This document shows, piece by piece, positions 1 through 8,447 of a stretch of 41,700 nt of DNA. A model generated the notes under the pieces. That model ran no database searches. It had not been told where the DNA came from and worked only from the letters and a program-made list of their open reading frames with translations. The stretch is from Pseudomonadota bacterium (GTDB taxonomy: Bacteria > Desulfobacterota > Syntrophorhabdia > Syntrophorhabdales > Syntrophorhabdaceae). Position 1 is the first letter of the stretch. Each line of letters opens with the position of its first letter. The stretch is from contig JAPLKC010000038.1 of assembly GCA_026388255.1 (NCBI GenBank), positions 1 to 41,700 on the forward strand, given 5' to 3'. Position numbers and translations under genes: made by a program.

Positions 1-733
1 CCTGCACCTTTTTTATGAAACAGGTGAAAATCCGGAAGGCACAAATCTTCATAATGAAGACATGTTAAGAACAAATACGGGGTTGGGATCAAAGGGGATT
101 CGGGCAACAGGCCGTAAAGATTTGACCCCAGTCAGTTTCTCTCAAAAAGTTAAATCGTGTAAAACGGCTTTCATATTGTCTTTACGTGAATAATAATGAT
201 CTCTGCAAACGTTGCAGAAAATGTTTGCAGGGAAGGCGAGACATTGGCACGAACAAAAATCTGTTCAAGGTTTTCCGTTGTAAGAGCTTGAAGTGCCTTT
301 TAGATGATTATCCCTTTTGTACACCCCGTGCAAGCTGTTTTGAATAGCCCTGTTCCGTAAATGTTCTTCAAATTTGGCCTGTAAAGCAGAAGGAATTACA
401 AGCATCCGGAATCTTCAAATTTCTATATAATCTTAAAATTGACGTGATATAGGGAAAGATAAAATAATATTGTTGCAAAAAGCTTGTCAAGAGATTATAC
501 ATTATTATATCAACAATTTAAGTTGTCACTGAGAGGTCGGTAAGACCATAATTTGTATGGACAACAAAGCAATGTTATTGCACGGAGTCGCGAAAGAATG
601 ATTGATTTGTGGAAATAGGCAGAAACTTTAGAATAACTTGTTAGCTTTATAAAAAATGCGGGAATGGGGGACGTCCTATGCTCCTCCCGTCAAAGAGCGT
701 GATGAAATACTGTCTTGAGGAGATTAAAGAGGT
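1..733. other. Gene-poor left edge with an open frame entering from outside
   Basis: No complete gene is recognised. Frame 2 on the plus strand is open from the window edge to a TAA at 191-193 (63 codons, including GIRATGRKDLTPV). This could be the end of a gene outside the window or debris; I do not recognise it. A copy of an inverted repeat lies inside it at 102-119. An 8-bp stem (CTGCAAAC at 203-210, GTTTGCAG at 223-230) follows. A weak promoter-like pair (TTGTCA at 484-489 and TATATC at 506-511) faces the gene at 734. The rest is AT-rich with nothing else I can support. Confidence 0.5.
102..119 (+). repeat. Inverted repeat, left copy (partner at 5087-5104)
   Basis: An 18-bp identical sequence, GGGCAACAGGCCGTAAAG, occurs here and in reverse complement at 5087-5104. 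Weaker similarity extends about 40 bp upstream of the repeat in both copies (both include ATGTTAAG and TCAA followed by AAGGGG), so it is more than a chance 18-mer. Both copies read as ATGRK in one frame, so the repeat may derive from a formerly coding element. Confidence 0.65.
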
Positions 734-1267
734 GTGAGAAATCCTGACAATCCGGTTCATGAGGAGTTGGAGCAACTCCCGAAAGAAACGCTTATCGAAC
801 TCATAAAAATGTATTCAAGAAACTGGCATACCTGCGACGGCCTCTGGTTTTCAGGGGTAGAGGAACGGTACGGTACGGATAAAGCCCTTGAAATTGATGT
901 CAATATGTGGGATGTCTCATCAAGGCTTGAAGCAAAAAGAATAAAGGAGATACTTGCCATTCCCGACAACGGTGGTCTTGGCGCAGTTCTGCGGACTCTT
1001 AATTTTATGAGTTGGGCCGCTAAATGTGCTTACCGTGTCGAGAAAATGGCTGATATGGCGCTCCTGACCGTTACGTCCTGCCCTCCTCAGGAAGCCCGTT
1101 TGAAATCCGGTGCTGGCTTATTTGCGTGCAGACCTACCTTTGAAGTGGGTTTCGGAAATGTGGCGCGCATCATTGATCCGGCAGTGAAAGTGTCGTGCAA
1201 GTATTGTCCTCCGGGCCCTCATCCTTTGGATGGCTGGTGCCAGTGGGAGTTTAAGGTTGACCGTTAA
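734..1267 (+). CDS. DUF6125-like protein, unknown function
   Basis: This is a 177-residue soluble protein with a GTG start; GAGGAG ends 11 nt upstream. It resembles small DUF6125-type proteins common in anaerobic Deltaproteobacteria: an acidic N-terminal helix (EELEQLPKETLIELIKMY), a central helical part with W and aromatic residues (NWHTCDGLWF), and a Cys-containing end (CKYCPPGPHP then WCQWEF). The three C-terminal cysteines could bind a metal, which is inference from spacing only. No signal peptide or membrane segment is seen. A 116-bp segment from its middle is repeated at 4954-5069 at about 94% identity, so the locus once held at least two copies. No operon partner is evident. The family assignment is from recalled resemblance and is moderate. 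Confidence 0.6.
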   Translation: MRNPDNPVHEELEQLPKETLIELIKMYSRNWHTCDGLWFSGVEERYGTDKALEIDVNMWDVSSRLEAKRIKEILAIPDNGGLGAVLRTLNFMSWAAKCAYRVEKMADMALLTVTSCPPQEARLKSGAGLFACRPTFEVGFGNVARIIDPAVKVSCKYCPPGPHPLDGWCQWEFKVDR

Positions 1268-1680
1268 CATAAGAGGGACAAAGGAGCTCTTGGGAGGCTA
1301 AGGGGACATCCTAAAAAAAGTAAATAACTTTTTGAAAACAGAGATATCATTGAAGGTGGACAGCCAATAATCGACGACTATCGGAACCTGCGGACACTGT
1401 ATCCGGAATTTTTGCACCAACTGTTGGTGTAAAACAGGAAATCTCTGTAAACCCAATACTGGCAATGGCTTGAACTTCATGACTGTTTTTGTGTCCACAG
1501 TTGAAGTCAAAGTATTCCGCATAGCAAGTGATTTGTTGGAAATGGCATTAAGTTTTAAGGGGGATTGAGAAAGAAAGGAGCTTGTGATCTGTCACCGGTT
1601 CCGGCGGTTGTTCCTCAACTGGCAATTATACTGGCTTTTGGGCCTTACCCGGGCGAATTCACTCTGATTAAACTCTGAAA
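1268..1680. other. Intergenic stretch with possible decayed coding segments
   Basis: No intact gene is seen. Two plus-strand segments look protein-like but are broken by stops and frame changes. One encodes IIDDYRNLRTLYPEF and ends at a stop near 1431. The other encodes VFRIASDLLEMALSFKGD and ends at TGA 1566-1568. They may be pieces of one decayed gene, but I cannot name its family. The minus-strand ORF across 1298-1522 looks like a shadow. Confidence 0.35.
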
Positions 1681-2169
1681 TTATTCACATTCCCATATTG
1701 AAATCGTCTGAAAACGGCTTACATGAATACATCGGATGACTTCTATTGCTATGAGGGCTGTAGTGGAGGAAGCAAGGAATGATTCAAATTCTGGATGCTT
1801 CCCGAGAAATACCTTTGCAAATTCATTCCATGCTTTGCCTCTCCTGACAGGTTTTGCTGTGCCGATGACAGTTATTACTTCTGTTTCAAGCAGATTCTGT
1901 TGAGATTGAGTTCGATTATCTATTAGGAGGGCAACATGGGTTGAATTAAGAATATTTCTGTATTTGCTCGTGTCTTTTGGTGTTGCAAAGATAACCTTTT
2001 TCAAATCTGCTGTCAGAGCATAAGTAACAAGCGAAGTGTAAGGTTTTCCATTGTCGTCGGTGGCAAGTACAGCAAAAGGTTCTTCTCTATCAAAGACCTT
2101 CAGTCTCTCAGGCACTGACATAGTCCCTTTTTGCACAGTAACCGGAATCTGTTCTTTTTGAACAATCAT
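1681..2169 (-). CDS. Pyridoxamine 5'-phosphate oxidase-like FMN-binding protein
   Basis: This 162-residue protein has the split-barrel flavin-binding fold of the PNPOx-like superfamily. The core is FAVLATDDNGKPYTSLVTYAL followed by KKVIFATPKDTSKYRNILN, which is the usual strand, turn and phosphate-binding K/R region, then HVALLIDNR and a VITVIGTAKPV strand. Such proteins bind FMN, or sometimes F420 or heme, and reduce or sense small molecules; the substrate here is unknown. The ATG start has GAAAGGAG about 10 nt upstream. It lies just downstream of the photolyase gene on the same strand (29-bp gap), so the two may be cotranscribed. Confidence is high for the superfamily and low for any function. 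Confidence 0.8.
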   Translation of the reverse strand: MIVQKEQIPVTVQKGTMSVPERLKVFDREEPFAVLATDDNGKPYTSLVTYALTADLKKVIFATPKDTSKYRNILNSTHVALLIDNRTQSQQNLLETEVITVIGTAKPVRRGKAWNEFAKVFLGKHPEFESFLASSTTALIAIEVIRCIHVSRFQTISIWECE

Positions 2170-2198
2170 ATCTGTACGGCTCCTTTCTCATTTTTCTC

Positions 2199-3566
2199 TT
2201 ATGACTTTTCTACTTTCTCAATATATGCTTTGATGCTGAACTTTGATCTGCATCCATTATAACTCATGTATCGTATTTTCCCAAAAACAATTCTCTCATT
2301 CCATGCCCGGTCATGGACCCCTCCTATGCTCCAGGCAATACCGGCATATCCATTGGGGTCTCTGCCGTCGAGTTCGTATTTGTCGTTGAGATATATGGCT
2401 GTATCTATGGCCTCTTCCGGGGAATTAGTCCACTCAAGTATCTTTTTTGCCCAGTACATCCTCATATATCCATGCATCTTTCCCAGCTTTACCATTTCCA
2501 TCTGGGCTGCATTCCACAATTGGTCATGTGTTTCGGCCTTTTCAAATTCCTCCAGGGAATAAACATAGAGCCGTCTGTCCTGCCTGTGATCATTCAAAGT
2601 CTGCTGCGCCCATTTTGGGAAACCATCAAAGCTATCATAATCCGGATTGTAAAAACAATAATTGTCCGATAGTTCCCTGCGGACTATCAGTTCCTCAAGG
2701 AAACTGTTTTTTGCAAGATTCGGGGCGCTGCTTTTCTCAACCTCCAGAGCAAGCCTCTGCGCTGAAAGCTGACCGAAGTGGAGATAAGGGGAAAGAGCGG
2801 ATTGACCATTTTGCACAGGGTTGTTTCTTCCTGTTTCATATTCATAAAGTTTTCCATCAATAAACTCTTTCAATGCTTCAAGAGCATGTTCTTCGCCGGG
2901 GGTGATCCAGTCAGCCTCTTTAATGCTTTTATCGATTCTCAATGAATCGACAGTTTTATTCCATTGAATTTCCTGCACTTCTTTTTTCCATAGAAAAGGA
3001 TGTTTTTGCGGGGCAGGGAAGGAATCCATAAAAAACGGCAAAGCTCTCTTAATCTTTTTTCTGATCGTGTAGGCTCCGTATTCCGCCTTCTGTGATGCTA
3101 TTGTGCAGGGTACTATATTGTGTGCGTCCACTTCAAAAAAGGGGACATTAATAATATTCGCAACTTCATTTTTCCATTGCCTTTTGATGCGAAGGGGATC
3201 AAAATCAACTACAAGGGCAGAGACTCTGTAATTATTTACAAACTTTGAAACAACAACCCCCGGGTCTCCTGTTAAAAGAAAAAAGGGGACAGAAAGTCCT
3301 TCGAGTTTTCTTGAGAGTTCTTTAAGACCTGCAAGCATAAAGGCATACTGGCGGATTGCTGCGTTGAGGAAACCGGGTACGACGCAGAAAACTACTGCCA
3401 GGGGCACGTTTTTTCTCAGTGCCAATTCCTGCGCATATACGAGCGCCCAGTTGTCATTTACCCTTTGATCACGGCTCATCCAGTAAACAACAGGACCGCC
3501 TTCAGCAACTCCTTCCTTAAGTGTAACTATTCTCTCGCTTAGCATACCCCGTACCATTTGTTTCAA
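2199..3566 (-). CDS. phr: Class II deoxyribodipyrimidine (CPD) photolyase
   Basis: The product uses FADH- and light to split cyclobutane pyrimidine dimers. At 455 residues it has the usual length of class II photolyases. The N-terminal antenna/Rossmann domain begins around VVYWMSRDQRVNDNWAL (residues 26-42). The C-terminal FAD-binding domain carries the class II signatures MHGYMRMYWAKKILEW and LNDKYELDGRDPNGYAGIAW followed by GGVHDRAW. Class II enzymes are known from several anaerobic Deltaproteobacteria and methanogens. The start is uncertain: a TTG opens the frame, and ATG codons 4 and 8 are alternatives; none has a convincing ribosome site. It is followed by the FMN-binding protein gene on the same strand. 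Confidence 0.95.
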   Translation of the reverse strand: MKQMVRGMLSERIVTLKEGVAEGGPVVYWMSRDQRVNDNWALVYAQELALRKNVPLAVVFCVVPGFLNAAIRQYAFMLAGLKELSRKLEGLSVPFFLLTGDPGVVVSKFVNNYRVSALVVDFDPLRIKRQWKNEVANIINVPFFEVDAHNIVPCTIASQKAEYGAYTIRKKIKRALPFFMDSFPAPQKHPFLWKKEVQEIQWNKTVDSLRIDKSIKEADWITPGEEHALEALKEFIDGKLYEYETGRNNPVQNGQSALSPYLHFGQLSAQRLALEVEKSSAPNLAKNSFLEELIVRRELSDNYCFYNPDYDSFDGFPKWAQQTLNDHRQDRRLYVYSLEEFEKAETHDQLWNAAQMEMVKLGKMHGYMRMYWAKKILEWTNSPEEAIDTAIYLNDKYELDGRDPNGYAGIAWSIGGVHDRAWNERIVFGKIRYMSYNGCRSKFSIKAYIEKVEKS

Positions 3567-3699
3567 TCATGATTATTGTTATATAACAGAGTGACAAGTT
3601 TTGCTACAATGAAAGCCCAAGGCCGATTAATGAAAACTGCAAGGAGCCGGACATCAGATTGATAAAGCTGGACCTTGCATCGGCGAAATAAGAAGGGCA

Positions 3700-4143
3700 T
3701 TATAAAAGGACTCTCAGACACAAGTAATATAAAACACAGAATATTGCATGGAGAAAAAGTTGCTCAAGCCATGTCAGCGGCCCTGATTTTTTGCCGAGAA
3801 AACCCTCGCCTGAAATGGGCAGGGCGATAAAAAGCATGGACAGCCAGAGTATTATAATATAGAGACAGACAAACAGAAAAGAGAGGCTGTCAAAACCGAA
3901 AAGCGTTGTTGCAATAGCATAGATACTGCCAAATATGCCGCTTGTTATGAGGTGAATGCAAAGACCTGACACATAAAGGAATGGAGGGTTCTCTTTCAAT
4001 CTGAGCGTCCGGAAAAGGAAGGAGCCGTCGACGGCAAACAGACTGGACTTGAATATATGAAGACGGAAAAGAATATCGGATATTAAACCCATAATAATGC
4101 CTGAAACTGCTCCTGATATGAAACCTGCCAATGTCTGGTGCAT
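3700..4143 (-). CDS. Small integral membrane protein, unknown function
   Basis: This 147-residue protein has about four hydrophobic segments: roughly residues 5-25, 55-80, 85-110 and 128-147. The first contains Gly-rich small-residue spacing (GFISGAVSGIIMGLISD). It has no recognisable catalytic motif. The ATG start is preceded by AAGGAGGAGGT, a very strong ribosome site. It starts 15 bp after the stop of the DUF2071-like gene, so the two form a pair. Its function cannot be read from sequence, and I do not recognise the family. Confidence 0.7.
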   Translation of the reverse strand: MHQTLAGFISGAVSGIIMGLISDILFRLHIFKSSLFAVDGSFLFRTLRLKENPPFLYVSGLCIHLITSGIFGSIYAIATTLFGFDSLSFLFVCLYIIILWLSMLFIALPISGEGFLGKKSGPLTWLEQLFLHAIFCVLYYLCLRVLL

Positions 4144-4158
4144 ACCTCCTCCTTTCTG

Positions 4159-4887
4159 TTATATTGAAATCATTCCAGGCGGCATAAAAACGGTGAAACG
4201 GCCATAAGGAGCCATGAGGGCGCTTTGGGGCGCCATCAGTTCTTTCTCTTTTATAAGTCCGGAATTGACGAGTATAGAACACTGCATTGTCGAAAGTTTG
4301 CCTGTTAACGGTTTGATCGGGGAATGGTTTACTTCAAAACGGATCAATCTTCCCGGAGTTCCGTAGAAACCAACAGCAGGGCCTGTGAGAAACAGGGCTG
4401 CTTCCTTAATACTTTGAAAAGGCACAGGATTTGACGGGTTGCGATCTTCTTTTAATTCGATTTTGAAATTTCCTCCCCAATTGCCGTCAACTTGATATTG
4501 ATAAGGATAATCATCGCCATACCGGGCATCAAGATTCATGGAAATAGATTGCCAGGGAATTTTCAGCAGTCCGGTAACAAAGGAAATAAACTGCGAGGTA
4601 ATGCCGCTCTTGAGAAAATAAACCGCAGACATACCGGTTACGGGGTCAACTATATATGTACGGATATTTGCCTGATTATAGGAAAAATGAAGAAAAGGAA
4701 AAAGAGAGGAAGTGACATTTTTGCTTTGAAAAATGACAAGAGAAATGATGGTTTTATCCTCATATTTTGATGCAAAAGGTATATCGGCAGGAATAAAAGA
4801 CCGCAATCTTTTCTGAGGTATGAGCCAGGAAAGGTAAAGGACATCGTAAATGTCCATCTGTACCGTAAATGAAGGTATAACACCCAT
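4159..4887 (-). CDS. DUF2071/YqjF-like acetoacetate-decarboxylase-fold protein
   Basis: This 242-residue soluble protein resembles the DUF2071 (YqjF-like) family. It has the N-terminal DVLYLSWLIPQKRLRSFIPADIPF pattern, a central NQANIRTYIVDPVTGMSAVYFL block (family pattern N-x-R-T-Y-V...G-V-x-F) and a C-terminal beta-rich part. The fold is related to acetoacetate decarboxylase, but no catalytic Lys can be assigned, and family members have no settled activity. It sits directly upstream of the membrane protein gene at 3700-4143 on the same strand. The ATG start is the first in frame. Confidence 0.65.
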   Translation of the reverse strand: MGVIPSFTVQMDIYDVLYLSWLIPQKRLRSFIPADIPFASKYEDKTIISLVIFQSKNVTSSLFPFLHFSYNQANIRTYIVDPVTGMSAVYFLKSGITSQFISFVTGLLKIPWQSISMNLDARYGDDYPYQYQVDGNWGGNFKIELKEDRNPSNPVPFQSIKEAALFLTGPAVGFYGTPGRLIRFEVNHSPIKPLTGKLSTMQCSILVNSGLIKEKELMAPQSALMAPYGRFTVFMPPGMISI

Positions 4888-4953
4888 GGATTATATTTTT
4901 ATTATACCGGACATTGATATAGAATGATATTGCAAAAGCATATGGTTTTTTGC

Positions 4954-5069
4954 CGGATAAAGCCCTTGAAATTGATGTCAACATGTGGGATGTCTCGTCA
5001 AGGCTTGAAACAAAAAGAATAAAAGAAATACTTGCCATTCCCGACAACGGCAGTCTTGGCGCAGTTCTG
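4954..5069 (+). pseudogene. Fragment of a second DUF6125-like gene
   Basis: This segment aligns without gaps to 876-991 with a constant offset of 4078 bp. There are seven mismatches in 116 bp (about 94% identity). Five are synonymous and two change residues (Ala to Thr, Gly to Ser). Flanking sequence is unrelated on both sides, so the N- and C-terminal parts of the gene are gone. The excess of synonymous changes suggests divergence as a functional paralogue before truncation. No ribosome site or sensible start precedes it. Confidence 0.8.
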
Positions 5070-5086
5070 AAGCAGAAGGATCATCC

Positions 5087-5104
5087 CTTTACGGCCTGTT
5101 GCCC
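5087..5104 (-). repeat. Inverted repeat, right copy (partner at 102-119)
   Basis: This is the exact reverse complement of the 18-bp repeat at 102-119, with weaker similarity extending to about 5145. It lies 17 bp beyond the truncated DUF6125-like fragment. The two copies bracket the photolyase, membrane-protein and DUF2071 genes. No transposase or clear element ends were found, so a mobile-element origin is only a possibility. Confidence 0.65.
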
Positions 5105-5297
5105 AAACCCCTTTCTTGACTGTAAAACCAGTGCTTAACATTTTCTCTAAATTGTTCCCAAGGAGTAGCGCAGGGGACCGTAAATAAGTAAATAACACAG
5201 CGGGTCGCAGGTCGGTGGTAGCAGATAGAGGTTATGACAGTGCGGCATGAAGAGTATAGGACAGACATTGCCGACCAAAATGACCGGAAGAATAAGA

Positions 5298-5960
5298 ATG
5301 ACAAAAAAATGGGGCGTCATTGTTATCGATATACAAGGCGATTTCACGAAATTCAGGCAGGGTAGTCTTGCCGTGCCCGGTTCAGACGAAGATTACGTTA
5401 AAAACGTCGAGACAGCCAACCTGCAGTTCAAAGAACTTGGCGTCCCTATTTTAGGTACTCAGGATTGGCATCCCCCTGATCACATCTCCTTTGTAACCAG
5501 CCATCCGGGGAAGAGACCTTTCGAAACAATAATGATTGATGGAGGAACACAAGTTCTCTGGCCACCTCATTGCATCCAGGGGACGGAAAATGCCCGTGTA
5601 CTTATAGATAACAGCCTCTTTCTTGCGATCGTAAAGAACGGACAAGACCCGGATGTTGAAAGCTATTCGTTCTTTCAGGATGGGAAAGGTACAAAAACGG
5701 AAATGGATACCATGCTGCGGGTAAACGGGATTGAGGAGGTCATCCTCTACGGGATTGCCACAGAATACTGCGTGAGAGCAACATCTTTGGACCTGCTTGC
5801 GGCCAGCTACAAAACGACTGTTATAGAGGGTCTATGTCGGGGTGTGTCCCTCGAAGCTGCTGCGACCGCACTCGACGAGATGAGACGTAAGGGAGCAAGG
5901 GTGATCACCGCATTTGACGAGATAATTGAGGAAATCCGTCGGGAAATTTCCGATAAATGA
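5298..5960 (+). CDS. pncA: Nicotinamidase / isochorismatase-family hydrolase
   Basis: This enzyme likely hydrolyses nicotinamide to nicotinate for NAD salvage. Numbering from the ATG at 5298 (220 residues), the family triad is present: Asp11 in IDIQGDF, Lys113 in IVKNG and Cys158 in ATEYCV. The metal-binding DWHPPDH motif (56-62) and the WPPHCIQGT motif that marks nicotinamidases are also present. These favour PncA over other cysteine hydrolases of the superfamily. The frame opens further upstream (ATG at 5247), but GGAAG before 5298 and the conserved core beginning at residue 5 favour the later start. It stands alone, between gene debris on both sides. Confidence 0.88.
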   Translation: MTKKWGVIVIDIQGDFTKFRQGSLAVPGSDEDYVKNVETANLQFKELGVPILGTQDWHPPDHISFVTSHPGKRPFETIMIDGGTQVLWPPHCIQGTENARVLIDNSLFLAIVKNGQDPDVESYSFFQDGKGTKTEMDTMLRVNGIEEVILYGIATEYCVRATSLDLLAASYKTTVIEGLCRGVSLEAAATALDEMRRKGARVITAFDEIIEEIRREISDK

Positions 5961-6004
5961 ACAACTTATTTTTACTTGTGTTGCAAATGTGGGACAACAA
6001 AGCT

Positions 6005-6160
6005 ATGAAAACTTAAGCCGTCCATGCCCGCATTGAACCACAAACAAAGGAAAGGGTGGAAGAGATCATTCGGAGCCTTGGCCTTACTCCCACGGAGGTC
6101 ATCCGCATCTTTTACAAGCAAATATCACTCCGTGGCGGGTTGCCTTTTCCGGTTGAGAAC
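6005..6160 (+). pseudogene. dinJ: RelB/DinJ-family antitoxin remnant
   Basis: Reading from ATG 6005-6007, the frame gives MKT, a TAA stop at 6014-6016, then AVHARIEPQTKERVEEIIRS and SLGLTPTEVIRIFYKQIS, GGLPFPVEN. This is the characteristic DinJ/RelB N-terminal ribbon-helix-helix sequence. The usual C-terminal toxin-binding part is missing: homology stops where the molybdenum hydroxylase gene ends (6163). No YafQ/RelE toxin gene follows. The nonsense codon at position 4 plus the lost tail argue for a pseudogene, although a GTG at 6056 could restart translation within the domain. Confidence 0.8.
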
Positions 6161-6162
6161 GG

Positions 6163-8445
6163 TTATTCCAACCTTTTTTCTTTCTCCTTCAATGCCCATA
6201 AAACCTTTTCCGGCGTGATGGGCAGATCTTTGATGCGTATTCCGACAGCATCATAAATGGCATTAGCAATCGCCGGTGCGGTGGGGACAAGTCCGGGCTC
6301 GCCGATACCTTTTGCGCCAAAGGGACCGTCTTTGTCGTCTGTCTCGATAATCACCGCCTCAACAGGCGGGACATCCTTTGCTGTGGGCATCTTGTAGTCA
6401 AGAAAACTTCCGTTTTTGAGTACGCCTTTGTCGAAGATCATCCTCTCGCCCATGGCATATCCGATCCCCATGAGGCCGCCGCCGTAAATCTGCCCTTCAA
6501 GGAGCATGGGATTGATCGCTCTACCCACATCGTGGGCTGCTATATATTTCAGGATTTTTACCTGTCCTGTCTGTTTGTCTACCTCTACCTCCACACCGTG
6601 GGCACCGTATGCGTATGAAACGGACAAGTTGCCTTTAAAATCCTTGTCAAAATTCTCATTGGCAGGGTCATAAAAATATTCTGCCATAAGCATTTGGCCG
6701 TTGCTCTTATAATGGGCATTGCGCAAGACTTTACCCAGGGCAATGCTTTTCTCATTATCTATTGTTGAAAAAACTGTGCCCTTCCTGATATCGAGCGTTT
6801 CCGGGTCAACGGCAAGGCTCTTTGCCGCAATTTCCAGTATCTGTGCCTTTATCTTCTTTGCCGCACCGAGGGCTGAATTTCCCGCAACAAAAGTCGTCCT
6901 GCTCGCATGGGCGCCTACATCCCAGGGGCAGGCATCCGTATCGTTGTTAGTGACATGCACATCATTAACAAACGTGCCGAGGACCTCGGCCACAATCTGT
7001 GCAATCACCGTTTCCGAGCCCTGACCTATATCGGTAGCGCCGGTAAAGACATCTATCTTGCCATAGTCGTCTATCTTTATTGTTGTGCCGCATCCGTCGG
7101 ACTTGTAAACCCGCGCACCCCCGCCTACATGGATGAGCGATGCCATACCTACGCCCCTGCCGTCGTGCTTGCCTTGTTTTGATTGCCAGTCAAGTTTTTT
7201 TACCACCGTCTCGATACATTCTTTCATACCGCAAGAGGTGATCTTGAAATTTTGAGGCGTTATCTCACCCGGTTCATTGGCATTTTTCAGCCTGAATTCA
7301 CAGGGGTCAATGCCTGCCGCCCCGGCAAGCTGGTCAATGGACGATTCAATGGCAAAGGTTGCCTGCGGGTTGCCGTAACCCCTCATGGCCTGGCTGTATG
7401 TGTTGTTTGTGTAGACGCACTTTGCAGTGAATTTGATGTTGGGCACCTTGTAGAGAGAAGAAATAGGCATCATCATAACAGAAGGGGTTGTCGCCCCCCA
7501 TGAAGTATAAGCGCCGTTGTCAAGTATCATGTCCATTTCCCTGAAGGTTAAATGCCCCTCCCTGTCGCAGCCCTGGGATATCTTCGTGACAGTGCATTGA
7601 CGGGGCGATGTGGCAAAGAACTCCTCTTCCCTGGAAAAAACGATTTTCACCGGTTTGTGCGCCTTCATTGCAAGGAGAATCGCCAGATATTCATAGGCAT
7701 AGGTGTCGAGTTTGCTCCCGAAGCCGCCGCCTATCGTGCACTGGATGATCCTTACCCGTTTGTTCTTCAAACCGAAGGAAGCCAGCGCCTCTATATAATC
7801 CTTCTGCGCCAGTGACGGTATCTGGGTGTTGCTGTACATGGTCAGATTGTTGTTCGTATCGAAAGAGGCGATGCACCCGCTTGTACCGAGACAGCAGTGC
7901 GTTACCCATTGTGTTGAGAAGGTATCCTCCACAATATAGGCGGACTCCGTTTTTGCCGCCTCAACATCTCCGCAGATAAGTTTCCAGGGGAGCTTCAATA
8001 CATTCGACTTCATCTCTTCATGGATGAGTATTGCCCCTTCCTTTATTGCCTCCATGGGATCAAAAATGCCGGGCAATTCTTCATATTCAACGTCTATGAG
8101 CGCAAGGGCCTCTTCGGCAATCTCAGGGGTAGAGGCGGCTACGGCCGCCAGTTCGTCCCTCATGGAACAGACCTTGCCCGTTTTAAGGGGCGGGTTGTCC
8201 TTCATAACGCCGAATTTAAACGCAGGAATATTGGAGCCTGTGAGGATAGCCTTAACCCCGGCCAGCTTTTCCGCGCGGGATGTGTCAATTTTAAGAATCT
8301 TTGCATGAGGATGCTTGCTGTAGAGGATCTTTCCATAGAGCATTCCAGGTATTTTCAAATCCTGGATATACAAGGCATTTCCTGTTACCTTTGATGGGGC
8401 GTCTAACTTCGGGATTCTTTGTCCGACCGTTGACAGGGCTTTCAT
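6163..8445 (-). CDS. Molybdenum hydroxylase, molybdopterin-binding large subunit (xanthine dehydrogenase family)
   Basis: This is the catalytic subunit of a three-subunit molybdenum hydroxylase that adds or removes a hydroxyl group at an activated carbon of a heterocycle, aldehyde or aryl-CoA. About 760 residues matches HcrA/CoxL-type subunits. Visible motifs are the first domain ending near GIFDPMEAIKEGA, the GGGFGSK cofactor loop, AMRGYGNPQATFAIES, TGATDIGQGSETV, and the C-terminal GAKGIGEPGLVPTAPAIANA carrying the catalytic Glu of the family. The frame opens at GTG 8451, but ATG 8445 is preferred: AGGAGG lies 5 nt before it, and it follows the stop of the [2Fe-2S] subunit by two bases. It is the last gene of the catabolic operon. 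The substrate is unknown; 4-hydroxybenzoyl-CoA reductase is one candidate. Confidence 0.92.
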   Translation of the reverse strand: MKALSTVGQRIPKLDAPSKVTGNALYIQDLKIPGMLYGKILYSKHPHAKILKIDTSRAEKLAGVKAILTGSNIPAFKFGVMKDNPPLKTGKVCSMRDELAAVAASTPEIAEEALALIDVEYEELPGIFDPMEAIKEGAILIHEEMKSNVLKLPWKLICGDVEAAKTESAYIVEDTFSTQWVTHCCLGTSGCIASFDTNNNLTMYSNTQIPSLAQKDYIEALASFGLKNKRVRIIQCTIGGGFGSKLDTYAYEYLAILLAMKAHKPVKIVFSREEEFFATSPRQCTVTKISQGCDREGHLTFREMDMILDNGAYTSWGATTPSVMMMPISSLYKVPNIKFTAKCVYTNNTYSQAMRGYGNPQATFAIESSIDQLAGAAGIDPCEFRLKNANEPGEITPQNFKITSCGMKECIETVVKKLDWQSKQGKHDGRGVGMASLIHVGGGARVYKSDGCGTTIKIDDYGKIDVFTGATDIGQGSETVIAQIVAEVLGTFVNDVHVTNNDTDACPWDVGAHASRTTFVAGNSALGAAKKIKAQILEIAAKSLAVDPETLDIRKGTVFSTIDNEKSIALGKVLRNAHYKSNGQMLMAEYFYDPANENFDKDFKGNLSVSYAYGAHGVEVEVDKQTGQVKILKYIAAHDVGRAINPMLLEGQIYGGGLMGIGYAMGERMIFDKGVLKNGSFLDYKMPTAKDVPPVEAVIIETDDKDGPFGAKGIGEPGLVPTAPAIANAIYDAVGIRIKDLPITPEKVLWALKEKEKRLE

Positions 8446-8447
8446 GC

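Noticed and set aside
5089-5304. 71-codon minus-strand frame covering the right inverted repeat
   Set aside because: Its start lies inside the nicotinamidase gene region and it has no known family; only the repeat itself is supported.
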